A stretch of DNA of 38,545 bases from Archangiaceae bacterium. GTDB taxonomy: Bacteria; Myxococcota; Myxococcia; Myxococcales; Myxococcaceae. The notes beneath the pieces were generated by a model, which saw only the letters and a program-made list of their open reading frames with translations, had not been told where the DNA came from and ran no database searches. Below, piece by piece: positions 1 to 7,204 of this stretch. Each line of letters opens with the position of its first letter. The first letter of the stretch is position 1. Both the position numbers and the translations under genes were made by a program. The DNA lies in assembly GCA_023248915.1 (NCBI GenBank), contig JAHFDQ010000002.1:1-38545 (forward strand), given 5' to 3'.

Positions 1-479
1 AGGCCGATGGCCGGGTCGCCGAGGAGCGCGGCATGCTCGCGCAGGTGGGCGGGGGCCACCCGCACGTTCGAGTCGGTGATTGCGATGAGCTCGTACCGGG
101 CCTTGCGCGTCAGCGTGATGAGCTGGTTCACCTTGGGGTTGTGCCCAGGCTCTCCTTCCTGCAGCACGAGCTGCACGCGGTCGGGGTACCGGTCCGCGAA
201 CTCCTTGGCGATGGGGTAGGCCAGGTCGGCCTCGCTGCGCACGCCAAGCAGAATCTCCCAGTCGGCGGGGTAGTCGATGGCCAGGTGGCTCTGGAGGTTC
301 TCGCGGAGCTCGTCGTCGAGACCGCACAGGGGCTTTAGGAGCGAAAAGCTGGGGTACCGCAGGGGTTCGGGCGGTCGCGAGCGGCGGAGCTTCCAGAGTG
401 CGTACAGCTCGACGAGCTGTACCAGCGCGCCGAAGGCCGCGAGCGCGAACAAAATCCACGTGGCGAGCGGCAGGGACAT
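1..479 (-). CDS. HpnI/ceramide-glucosyltransferase-like glycosyltransferase (3' end cut by window)
   Basis: The frame is open from an ATG at 479 to the window edge, giving 159 residues of an incomplete protein. Residues 8-29 are a membrane segment. The motif LKPLCGLDDELRENL (49-62), then WEILLGVRSEADLA, NPKVNQL (114-120) and the acidic ITDSNVRV (around 136) follow the order seen in GT21-type ceramide glucosyltransferases and the hopanoid enzyme HpnI. By family knowledge such enzymes transfer a sugar from a nucleotide donor to a membrane lipid at the inner membrane. The usual family D-x-D-type site reads DSN here. The gene lies 20 bases downstream of the GNAT gene on the same strand, so the two are probably cotranscribed. 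The lipid acceptor (ceramide, hopanoid or other) cannot be read from this fragment. Confidence 0.8.
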   Translation of the reverse strand, partial: MSLPLATWILFALAAFGALVQLVELYALWKLRRSRPPEPLRYPSFSLLKPLCGLDDELRENLQSHLAIDYPADWEILLGVRSEADLAYPIAKEFADRYPDRVQLVLQEGEPGHNPKVNQLITLTRKARYELIAITDSNVRVAPAHLREHAALLGDPAIG

Positions 480-499
480 GGGCGCCCTGGCCTTCTGGC

Positions 500-967
500 C
501 TACAGCCTCTTCTTCATCAAGAGGTGGGGCATGCCCGCCTCTTCGAAGATGGCGCCTTCGGGTTGGTACCCACGCCCGCGGTAGAAGTCCATCGCTGACA
601 CCTGCGCGTGGAGCAAGATGCCGGCGATGCCCTTCTTCCGGGCCTCGCCTTCCAGCGCGGTGAGCAACAGAGAACCCACGCCCAACTTGCGCGAGGCGTG
701 CAGCACCGCCATGCGCCCTACCTGCGCCCAGGTGCCCTTCTCGCCCTCGGGCGGAGCCGGCAAAGTCACCAGCCGCCCCGTCCCCACGGCGTGCCCCCCT
801 TGCAGCGCGAGCAGGTGGTACGCCCGCGCGTCTTCGGCGTCGCGCTCGATGGTCTCGGGAACGTGCTGTTCCTCGATGAAGACGACCTCGCGAATGGCGA
901 GCGCCTGAGCGAGGCCGGCCTCGCTGGTCGCTGGGACAATCTTCACGGGGGGCGGCGCAGCCACCAT
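500..967 (-). CDS. GNAT family N-acetyltransferase, ElaA-like
   Basis: The 155-residue product has the ordered GNAT signature: an N-terminal ALAIREVVFIEEQHVP strand/helix (about 22-37), the GTGRLV strand, VGRMAVLHASRKLGVGSLLL (motif A with the acetyl-CoA pyrophosphate loop) and a C-terminal AMDFYRGRGYQPEG motif B. This layout resembles ElaA/YjcF-type small GNATs, which acetylate amines with acetyl-CoA. The substrate is unknown. The start is ambiguous. The ATG at 967 lies inside a TATGGT hexamer (968-963) that looks like a -10 element. If that is the promoter, the true start is the GTG at 946, giving a product that begins MKIVPATS. It is divergent from the MFS gene (75-base gap) and probably leads a two-gene operon with the glycosyltransferase. 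Confidence 0.88.
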   Translation of the reverse strand: MVAAPPPVKIVPATSEAGLAQALAIREVVFIEEQHVPETIERDAEDARAYHLLALQGGHAVGTGRLVTLPAPPEGEKGTWAQVGRMAVLHASRKLGVGSLLLTALEGEARKKGIAGILLHAQVSAMDFYRGRGYQPEGAIFEEAGMPHLLMKKRL

Positions 968-1042
968 AGGTGGTCCGCGACGCTACCGGAAAAGCCACGC
1001 CCCGGACACGGCGAAAAGAAAGATGGTAAGGCCTTAACGGAA

Positions 1043-2212
1043 ATGCCCCTTGAAACGTCGGCGCCGAGCCGGGTCGGCCTCATCGGGTTCTACGTGCTGG
1101 TGTTCGCCGCCACGGGAATCACCCTCCCGTACCTGCCGGCGTACCTGAAGTCCCTCGACCTCTCGGCGACAGAGGTCGGGGTGTTGCTCACCATCGGCCC
1201 TACCCTGGCGATGGTGGTCCCGTCCCTCTGGGGCCAGGTCGCGGACCGGACCGGCAGGCCAGACCGGGTGCTGACGTTGCTCGTCGTGGGCAGCGCCGCC
1301 TTCTTCGTCCCGCTGCTGTTCGTGCAACGGTTCGCGGTGCTGTTCGGAGTTCTGTGCGTCTACGGTCTGTTCTCGACCGGCATCTCGACGCTCATCGACA
1401 GCCTGACCTTGCACCACGTCGCGCTGCGGGGAGGCAGCTACGCGCGAATCCGGGTCTTCGGCTCGATGGGCTTCGTCGCTGCCTCGACGGCGTTCGGCGC
1501 GCTGGTGAACCGGGTGGACGTCACCGCGGTGGCGGTTCCACTCGCGCTCTTGGCGCTGGCCGCGGCCTGGAGCCTGACCTTGACGGCTCGTGTTCCGTCG
1601 AGTGGCCACGCCCCCAGCCTGCTCGGCGCCCTGTCGCTGGCCCGGTCGGCGCGGCTGTGGCCGTTCCTCGCCGCGGCCTGCATTCACTGGATTGCCTGCG
1701 CCCCTTGGAACGGAAGCCTCGCCATTCACCTCGCCGCGCTCCACCTGCCGACCTACGTGGTGGGCCTCGCCGCCGGCATGGGCGTCGTCGCCGAGATCGC
1801 CGCGATGCTCGCCTACCCGCGCTTCGCCGACCGCGTCGCCCCGCGCCACCTGCTCTTCGTCTCGTTCGCCGCCAGCGCCGCCCGCTGGGCCGGCATGGCG
1901 CTGACCAGCGACGCCGCGACGATCGTCGCGCTGTCGGCGCTGCACGGCCTGACTTTCGGCACCTTCTACGTCGCCTCGGTGGCCTACGTGGCGCGCCGGG
2001 TGCCGGTGTCCCTTCGCTCGAGCGGCCAGGCGTTGTTCGTCTCGGTGGCGTTCGGGGTGGGCGGACTGGTGGGGCTGCTCTCGGGTGGCGCGGCGTACGA
2101 CGCGTTCGGAGGCCGGTGGCTGTTCGGTGCGGCGGCGGTCGTCGAGCTCGTCGCCGCGGCGGTCGCGCTGGGGCTGAAGCCGCCGACACCGGCCGGGCTG
2201 CTGGCCGAATAA
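1043..2212 (+). CDS. MFS transporter of the PPP/HcaT-like (MFS_1_like) type
   Basis: This 389-residue protein has about twelve hydrophobic segments. The first segment carries LVFAATGITLPYLPAYLKSL, followed by SLWGQVADRTGRPDR, an MFS loop 2-3 motif (G-x3-D-R-x-G-R-x-x-R). The N-terminal pattern, in which the protein chooses among LPYLPAYLKS and PSLWGQVADR, resembles the 3-phenylpropionate transporter HcaT group (nucleoside/PPP-like MFS). It would be a proton-coupled permease of the inner membrane. The substrate cannot be inferred. The frame is open far upstream to 608, but that part is antisense to the acetyltransferase gene, so the ATG at 1043, preceded by a weak ACGGA, was chosen. It is divergent from the GNAT gene and may share its regulatory region. 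Confidence 0.88.
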   Translation: MPLETSAPSRVGLIGFYVLVFAATGITLPYLPAYLKSLDLSATEVGVLLTIGPTLAMVVPSLWGQVADRTGRPDRVLTLLVVGSAAFFVPLLFVQRFAVLFGVLCVYGLFSTGISTLIDSLTLHHVALRGGSYARIRVFGSMGFVAASTAFGALVNRVDVTAVAVPLALLALAAAWSLTLTARVPSSGHAPSLLGALSLARSARLWPFLAAACIHWIACAPWNGSLAIHLAALHLPTYVVGLAAGMGVVAEIAAMLAYPRFADRVAPRHLLFVSFAASAARWAGMALTSDAATIVALSALHGLTFGTFYVASVAYVARRVPVSLRSSGQALFVSVAFGVGGLVGLLSGGAAYDAFGGRWLFGAAAVVELVAAAVALGLKPPTPAGLLAE

Positions 2213-2268
2213 CCGCGCTCTCCCGCCGTCGGTCGCCGGGTTCAGGCCTGGAGGTCGCGCCCCGGTGC

Positions 2269-2274
2269 TAGAGT
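2269..2274 (+). promoter_or_regulatory. Extended -10 promoter element (TGCTAGAGT)
   Basis: TG-C-TAGAGT ends 11 bases before the ATG at 2286. This predicts a transcription start only about 4 bases before the start codon. No Shine-Dalgarno sequence lies between them. No good -35 is visible at standard spacing; the extended TGn may compensate. The same element recurs before many genes here. Confidence 0.5.
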
Positions 2275-2285
2275 TTCAACCGACG

Positions 2286-3326
2286 ATGGACACGCGGCTC
2301 GCCACGCTCTTCCTCGCGCTGCTCACGGCCAGCCCCGCCCTCGCCCAGCGGGAGTACTTCTTCGGCTCGGGTAAACCTCCCGTCTTTCGCGAAGAGGACG
2401 TCGATCGCCGGTTCGCCAAGTCGAAGCTGGCCCGGGCGCTGGCCCAGGGCACCGAAGACCCGGCCTGCATGCAGGTGCTGGGCGGGCTCTTCACGGTGCT
2501 GGCCGAGATTGGCCCGACCCTGCACAAGCGCGACGAGAACTTCTCGGTCGACCCTGCTCTCCTGCAGGCGATGAGCGCCCAGTTGGTCAGCCCGAAGTTC
2601 CCGGGCAACGCCTACCTGACGGCGATGGTGCGCCGGGTGCTGATCGACCGGAAGCTCCCCGACGAGTGGCTGGCCACGGCCGAGGCGATCAACTCGAAGG
2701 TGCAGATCATCGACGTCGGGAAGCTCAAGTTTCTCAACGAGGGGCTTTCGCCCATCGACAGCCTGTACTTCACGCTGCCCGCATTGCGCGACCGCTACGA
2801 CATCGAAGTGCAGCGCGCCACCTCGGCCGCCTCGAGCGACGTCGCGGCCGACTTCCGGGACACGTACCTCGATCGCGACGTCGCGTGGGGCGGCGCGGTG
2901 ATGGTCGAGGCGGGCATCGCCAAGCCGGTGACGCCAAAGGGCAAGAAGAAGCCGCCGCCCGAACCGGGAACCGAGCAGGTGATGGCCATTCTCGAGTGGT
3001 GGCCCCCGCAGCCGACCCAGACTCAAATCGTCGTCTTCGCGGCCAAGCCGGTTCCTCCGGTGAAGATCATCGCCAGGCTCGCCCCGAAGCAGTACCTCGA
3101 ATTGGCGAAGGTGCCGAAGGGCAAGCGCCTGATGGTGCGCGGCCGCTTCTGGGAAATGAATCGCTCGGTCACCGAAGTCGAAGTACGCGACGCCCTGCTC
3201 TTCGAAGACCGGGACTGGTCGCAGGGGGCGCTCTTGGCAACCCCCGCGGCGGTGGCGGCGTGCCCGCTCGCGTTCAACGAGCTGACCGGTTCGACGCCGA
3301 AGCAGATCGGCGGGTTCGCGCACTAG
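2286..3326 (+). CDS. Secreted protein with a possible C-terminal OB-fold, function unknown
   Basis: The 346-residue product begins MDTRLATLFLALLTASPALAQ, a clear Sec signal peptide with likely cleavage after ALA-Q or nearby. It is therefore periplasmic or exported. An upstream in-frame ATG/TTG region (2265) adds seven residues before the signal peptide and overlaps the promoter, so the ATG at 2286 is preferred. Residues about 200-235 include a Lys/Pro-rich insert (KGKKKPPPEPG). The segment at about 265-310 (LAPKQYLELAKVPKGKRLMV, then RGRFWEMN, then EVEVRDALLFED) has the strand pattern of an OB-fold such as tRNA_anti-like domains. That is an inference from the pattern only. No catalytic motif is recognised. 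It may be a lineage-specific periplasmic protein. It ends 62 bases before the next gene, which has its own sigma-54-like promoter. Confidence 0.8.
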   Translation: MDTRLATLFLALLTASPALAQREYFFGSGKPPVFREEDVDRRFAKSKLARALAQGTEDPACMQVLGGLFTVLAEIGPTLHKRDENFSVDPALLQAMSAQLVSPKFPGNAYLTAMVRRVLIDRKLPDEWLATAEAINSKVQIIDVGKLKFLNEGLSPIDSLYFTLPALRDRYDIEVQRATSAASSDVAADFRDTYLDRDVAWGGAVMVEAGIAKPVTPKGKKKPPPEPGTEQVMAILEWWPPQPTQTQIVVFAAKPVPPVKIIARLAPKQYLELAKVPKGKRLMVRGRFWEMNRSVTEVEVRDALLFEDRDWSQGALLATPAAVAACPLAFNELTGSTPKQIGGFAH

Positions 3327-3344
3327 CGACCCGCGGTTCGCGAT

Positions 3345-3360
3345 TGGCACGGAGGCTGCT
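3345..3360 (+). promoter_or_regulatory. Candidate sigma-54 (-24/-12) promoter
   Basis: The sequence TGGCACG-GAGG-CTGCT matches the sigma-54 consensus TGGCACG-N4-TTGC(A/T) at every fixed position but one (C for the first T of TTGC). The invariant GG (3346-3347) and GC (3358-3359) dinucleotides have correct spacing. It is intergenic, predicts a start near 3371, and leaves room for the GGAGG at 3379-3383 before the ATG at 3389. An enhancer-binding activator would be required; no gene for one is in the window. Confidence 0.6.
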
Positions 3361-3388
3361 TCGAGTCGCCCAACGCTCGGAGGCCTCG

Positions 3389-4162
3389 ATGAGAGTTGCC
3401 GGCACGGTGCGAGGCGAAGACGCCAAGCCCCTGAAATCAGGAAGCTTCAAGCAGGCCCTGCACCAAGTGAAGGGGGCCGCCCGTACCGACGCCGGGAGGG
3501 TCAATCCAGTCGGGCGGACTGGCACCAACCCAGGGGTGGCCGTCTCGTCGCGGGTCCGAGTTGCTTCGGCGCAGCGGGCTCGGGTCGACGGCCGGCCAGG
3601 GCCCGGCACGCCGGAAGGTCTCGCCCTGTCGCGCCAGCAGATGCACGCCGACGCGGGACGGCTGCTGACCGACCGGCGAGACGGGCAAGGTCACCAGAAC
3701 GAGCGGGCGTCCGAGCGCCTCTTGGAGATGATCTCCCGCGAGCTTTGCGACGCGCCCGGCACTTCCCCGGAGATCGCCCGCGCGCCGGGCCCCGCGGCCG
3801 GGCTGCCCGTACATGGCCCTTCCGAATCGAGCGCGGGCGGAAGCGCTCCGCTGCCCTACGGGCTCGAGGGCGTCCGCTCGGGACGCTCGCCTGCGGGCCC
3901 GGAAACTGCCGCCACCCGCGCGGCCTCGGCGCTCGAGCTGGTCACCAAGATCGAGGCGTTCGTCCGGTCGCAGCGACCTGCCCTGGCCCTGACCCTCAAC
4001 TCCGGTTTCGGAACCAAGGTCGAGATCGAACGGCTGGGCCCCAAGCAGGTCGCCGTCAAGGTGCACGGCCGCGGGGGGCCACCCGCTCCGGAAGATCTCG
4101 CCCGGCTACGCGACGAGCTGAGAGCCCGGGGACTGACGCTCTCGGCCCTGTCGGTGTCCTGA
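3389..4162 (+). CDS. FliK/SctP(HpaP)-like protein, tentative; secretion-substrate-length regulator type
   Basis: The 257-residue protein starts at an ATG preceded by GGAGG six bases upstream. A longer open frame reaching 2666 only shadows the preceding gene. Residues 1-185 are Pro/Gly/Ser/Arg-rich and look disordered. The last 65 or so residues form a compact domain: ALTLNSGFGTKVEIERLG, then QVAVKVHG, then a helix EDLARLRDELRARGLTLSAL. A beta-beta-alpha-strand C-terminus behind a disordered N-terminus is the architecture of flagellar hook-length (FliK) and type III needle-length (SctP/HpaP/HrpP) regulators. This is an architectural match, not a recognised sequence signature. No other type III secretion or flagellar gene lies nearby. 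The dedicated sigma-54-type promoter upstream suggests conditional expression. Otherwise it is a hypothetical protein. Confidence 0.5.
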   Translation: MRVAGTVRGEDAKPLKSGSFKQALHQVKGAARTDAGRVNPVGRTGTNPGVAVSSRVRVASAQRARVDGRPGPGTPEGLALSRQQMHADAGRLLTDRRDGQGHQNERASERLLEMISRELCDAPGTSPEIARAPGPAAGLPVHGPSESSAGGSAPLPYGLEGVRSGRSPAGPETAATRAASALELVTKIEAFVRSQRPALALTLNSGFGTKVEIERLGPKQVAVKVHGRGGPPAPEDLARLRDELRARGLTLSALSVS

Positions 4163-4284
4163 CTTCCCGAGGGCGCAAACACGCGAGCTGCGGTGTCGCA
4201 TGACTTGTGAATGCGGCGGTGGCAAGGTGCGTCTGGACCCTATTCCGTTCCGCCCGGCTGTCGGAACCCCGCCCGGAGATCGCA

Positions 4285-4968
4285 ATGCTGAACCGCCTCT
4301 TCATCGCACTGTCGCTCTTTCCCAGCCTCGCCTTCGCCCAGCCCGCCGTCCGCGAACGGCCCCCGCCCCCACCTCCTCCGGGGCGCCCGTTGGCGAGACC
4401 CCAGGTGGGCCCACCCCAGCATGGAGCGAGCGCCGTGGTGCCCGCGCCCATCGTCCCCGGTTTCCGCGTGAACATCGCGCCTCCGGCGGCACGGGTCGAG
4501 GTCCGGCCGATGGCTCCTTCGCAAGGCCACGTCTGGATTGACGGCCACTGGAGATGGCGCGGCAACCGACACCTGTGGGAAGCCGGGTACTGGGAATTGC
4601 CTCCTTCGACAGGGTACCACTGGGTCGCGGCACGCTGGGTCAATGAGGGTGGCGCTTGGATGTTCTACGACGGCTACTGGGACCCCGGGTACACGCCCGT
4701 CGCTGAGACTCCCTACGAACCGCCTCCTGCCCCCCCCGAGCCGGTCTACGCCGAAGAACAGCCCCCGCAGAACATCGTCGAAGTTCGGCCGGTGGTTCCG
4801 TTCGCGGGCGCAGTGTGGATTCCCGGGTACTGGCACATCCGCGGCCATCACCAGCGGTGGATTGGCGGGCACTGGTCGGCTCCGCGCGAAGGCCATCGGT
4901 GGGAAGAGGGCCGGTGGGAACACGACCGCCGCCACTACCGCTGGGTGCCCGGCGGTTGGCGCCGCTGA
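4285..4968 (+). CDS. Secreted YXWGXW/WxxGxW-repeat protein
   Basis: The product is 227 residues. The start ATG at 4285 has GGAG nine bases upstream and begins MLNRLFIALSLFPSLAFAQP, a Sec signal peptide. An upstream in-frame ATG at 4207 would put 26 charged residues before the signal peptide and is rejected. The signal is followed by a poly-proline segment (PPPPPPPGRP). Two modules then follow, rich in Trp/Tyr/Gly/His: HVWIDGHWRWRGNRHLWEAGYW, and later AVWIPGYWHIRGHHQRWIGGHW, with further W-x5-W spacing at the end (GHRWEEGRWEHDRRHYRW). This is the YXWGXW repeat pattern (PF12779-like). It occurs in exported proteins of Gram-negative bacteria whose biochemical role is unknown. A periplasmic or outer-membrane-associated location is inferred. 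Confidence 0.82.
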   Translation: MLNRLFIALSLFPSLAFAQPAVRERPPPPPPPGRPLARPQVGPPQHGASAVVPAPIVPGFRVNIAPPAARVEVRPMAPSQGHVWIDGHWRWRGNRHLWEAGYWELPPSTGYHWVAARWVNEGGAWMFYDGYWDPGYTPVAETPYEPPPAPPEPVYAEEQPPQNIVEVRPVVPFAGAVWIPGYWHIRGHHQRWIGGHWSAPREGHRWEEGRWEHDRRHYRWVPGGWRR

Positions 4969-5012
4969 CGCCCTCTCCAGGAATTGCCGGCGCCTTTTCC
5001 CTTCTGGTTCGA

Positions 5013-5018
5013 TAGCCT
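5013..5018 (+). promoter_or_regulatory. -10 element (TAGCCT) next to the start codon
   Basis: TAGCCT ends nine bases before the ATG at 5028, with no Shine-Dalgarno between. The predicted transcript starts about two bases from the start codon. The identical hexamer stands before the SpoIID gene at 14888. Confidence 0.45.
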
Positions 5019-5027
5019 GTCGTCCCG

Positions 5028-6242
5028 ATGGGTCCGGTGTCGAATCTCGAGCTGTCAAACCTGAGCGAGTTCGCCACCAAGGTAGTCCGGTTTCTCGAGG
5101 CGGAAGGCGAGACGCGCGCGGTGGCGTACGACGCCGGGCGCGACGAGCTGGCGGTGGGCGACGGCCAGGCGCTGACTCACTTCATCGGCTTGGGCAGGCT
5201 GAAGGCCCGCCATGACGCCATCGCCGAGGCTTCCGCCCAGGCGCGGGTGTTCGAGCGGGACCTGATCGCGCTGCGCCGCATGCCGACGTCCTTCGACGCC
5301 GCGGCGCGCCGCCTGTACCCCCGGCTGCGGCCCCGGGCGACGCTCGCCACCCTCGAGCTTCGCCGCCAGGTACTGAGCGCCATGGGCCAGGGCGACGGAG
5401 ACGACATCTCGGTGCCGCACCAGGAAGTCAACTCAGCGTTGGCCGTCCACCTCGTGTTCCAGCTCTCCGAAGAAGCGGTCGATGTCGGCCAAGACAGGCT
5501 CAAAGCCTGGGGGCGAAGCTTCGACGAGCTGCTCGAGGTCGCCGTCGCGAATCTCGCCGCGTTGCCGGAGGACGAGCCCCGCGAGCTCCGGCCCGGCCTG
5601 TGGGCGCTGACCGGAGAGTCCGGTCACGTCGCGGCGCGTCTGGTGGTCGGTTCGGCGCTCGAGAAGACGACGCTGGGGCCCGACGCGGTGGCGATGGCGC
5701 CTAACCAGAACGTCCTGTTGTTCGCCGACCCGGCCGACGACGCGGCGCTGATTCAGATGGCGCGAATCGGCCTCGAGGCCAGCCAAGCGCCGCTCGGGCT
5801 CTGGGGCGTGACGATGGCCCGTAGTGACGGCCGGTGGGACCCGTGGCTTCCGGAAGCTTCACGCCCTTCCCACGGCCCGTTGAAGCTGGCGCGGTTGCCG
5901 GGCACGGCGAGGCTGTACGCGGCCCACCGCGACATCCAGGCGGCGTGGCACGAGATTCAGAACGTCGCGGACGAGGTCTCTCCGCTCTTGGCGGTGCAGG
6001 ACGACGGCAAGCCCTACGGTTCCGCGGTCTGGCAGCGAGGAGTCGCCACGCTGTTGCCCCCGGCCGATCGGGTCGCAGTCGTCGACGTCTCCACCGGCGA
6101 GCCCCGGGCCTGGAGCGTGCCCTGGGCCGACCTGGCCACGCTGGGCGTCACCCTCGTGCACGTCGAGGGCGTGCTCGACTACTGGCGGGCCACCGGCGAC
6201 GTGCCGCTCGAGTCGATCACCAGTTACCCCCGTCTGCAGTAG
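5028..6242 (+). CDS. Cytosolic protein of unknown function, weakly DUF1444/YtpQ-like
   Basis: The 404-residue product has no signal peptide or membrane segment. It starts MGPVSNLELSNLSEFATKVV. An N-terminal domain (about 1-70) resembles a small alpha/beta module. The central part, VPHQEVNSALAVHLVFQLS (about 125-145) followed by WGRSFDELLEVAVANL (about 162-177), recalls the DUF1444/YtpQ pattern, in which a helix with W/G-x-S-x-x-E-L precedes an A-x-x-NL. A later segment (MAPNQNVLLFADPADDAAL) fits the same fold. No catalytic residues are recognised. The start was chosen because a -10 element sits just upstream. An internal GTG at 5037 is possible. It converges with the secreted-protein gene on the minus strand, 20 bases away. 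Confidence 0.75.
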   Translation: MGPVSNLELSNLSEFATKVVRFLEAEGETRAVAYDAGRDELAVGDGQALTHFIGLGRLKARHDAIAEASAQARVFERDLIALRRMPTSFDAAARRLYPRLRPRATLATLELRRQVLSAMGQGDGDDISVPHQEVNSALAVHLVFQLSEEAVDVGQDRLKAWGRSFDELLEVAVANLAALPEDEPRELRPGLWALTGESGHVAARLVVGSALEKTTLGPDAVAMAPNQNVLLFADPADDAALIQMARIGLEASQAPLGLWGVTMARSDGRWDPWLPEASRPSHGPLKLARLPGTARLYAAHRDIQAAWHEIQNVADEVSPLLAVQDDGKPYGSAVWQRGVATLLPPADRVAVVDVSTGEPRAWSVPWADLATLGVTLVHVEGVLDYWRATGDVPLESITSYPRLQ

Positions 6243-6262
6243 AGGGCGGGCAGCGCGTCGGC

Positions 6263-7123
6263 TCAGCTCGCGCGCGCTCTTCCCGAGCGACGGCGCGACA
6301 AGAAGGGCAGCAGCGCGGCAAGGAAGAGGACGGGCCCCGGGACGACTCCGCACCCGCCGGGGCTCGAAGGAGCGGCGCCTCCGCCGCCACCTCCGCCGGC
6401 GCCCGAACCACCCGACCCACCCCCTCCGCCGCCCGAGCCTCCCACGGCGACGGTCGTCACGCGGCTGACGCCATAAGGTTCGAGCGTCGCGGTGACGGTG
6501 AGGTCGCCGGGTTGGGTGGGCGTCACGGCGACCGACTTCGTCGTGGCGTTGTCGGTCGCGTTGAAGTCGGTCGCGGTGAGGGTATTCGTGACGTCGATGC
6601 CCGCGCCAACGAGGTGCACCGTGACGGTCTCGGAACCCTGCGGTGCGGCGGTGACGAGGACAGCCCCCGCGCTGCCGGCCACCAGGCCGACCAGCACCTG
6701 GGCGAGCGGCGCCACGGTGACGGTGTTCGAGTCGATGTCGACGTAGCCCCCCTGCCCCGTCGCGTTGCCGCACCAGCAGGTGGCGCTGACGGCCCGCGCC
6801 AGGTACCGGGCGCCCGCGGGCTGGCTGGTCGCGGTGTGGGTCGAAGAACCCGAGGGGTCGACCCCCGCGGTGAAGCCCGTCGACAGGTAGCCGAACTGGG
6901 TGCCGGTCGCGGCATAGTGGAAGTCGGCTCCGCCGTTGACCCCGAAGTGCTTCTGGGGCGCTGACGAGGTGCAAGACAGCGAGCAGGTGAGGTCGAGGCT
7001 CATCGCGAGATCGTACCCGCCGTAGGCGTTGAAGGCCCCGGGGGTGAGCGTCATCGTCCCCGCGATGGACGCGGCGTGGGCGGCGGCTGCGGCGACGAGC
7101 GAGGCGAGGATGAGTGCGCGCAT
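6263..7123 (-). CDS. Secreted protein with a degenerate MYXO-CTERM-like tail
   Basis: The 286-residue protein begins MRALILASLVAAAAAHAAS, a Sec signal peptide. The body is Thr/Val/Gly-rich and beta-strand-like, with Cys residues at CSLSC and CWCGN that could form disulfides. Residues about 205-225 (TQPGDLTVTATLEPYGVSRVTTVAV) look like an Ig-like strand set. A glycine/serine linker follows (about 226-255), then GGC (C258)-GVVPG, a hydrophobic segment at about 262-275 and RRR at 277-279. This is the layout of MYXO-CTERM sorting tails, in which Cys, a transmembrane segment and Arg-rich end are processed by a myxosortase. Only one Cys is present, unlike the GCGC of the protease at 10883. It is probably surface-anchored; its function is unknown. 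A possible -10 (TGTAGCCC, 7151-7158) lies 27 bases upstream. Confidence 0.78.
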   Translation of the reverse strand: MRALILASLVAAAAAHAASIAGTMTLTPGAFNAYGGYDLAMSLDLTCSLSCTSSAPQKHFGVNGGADFHYAATGTQFGYLSTGFTAGVDPSGSSTHTATSQPAGARYLARAVSATCWCGNATGQGGYVDIDSNTVTVAPLAQVLVGLVAGSAGAVLVTAAPQGSETVTVHLVGAGIDVTNTLTATDFNATDNATTKSVAVTPTQPGDLTVTATLEPYGVSRVTTVAVGGSGGGGGGSGGSGAGGGGGGGAAPSSPGGCGVVPGPVLFLAALLPFLSRRRSGRARAS

Positions 7124-7204
7124 CGGCGCAGTCTGGCCCTGGCCCGGGCCGGGCTACAAGCCCCCTTGCGTGCCGAGGCGGACGGACCGCGCTTGGGCGA
7201 TCTG

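Noticed and set aside
1034..1945. 303-codon minus-strand frame opposite the MFS gene
   Set aside because: Antisense shadow of a clear membrane transporter, with no hydrophobic or enzymatic pattern of its own.
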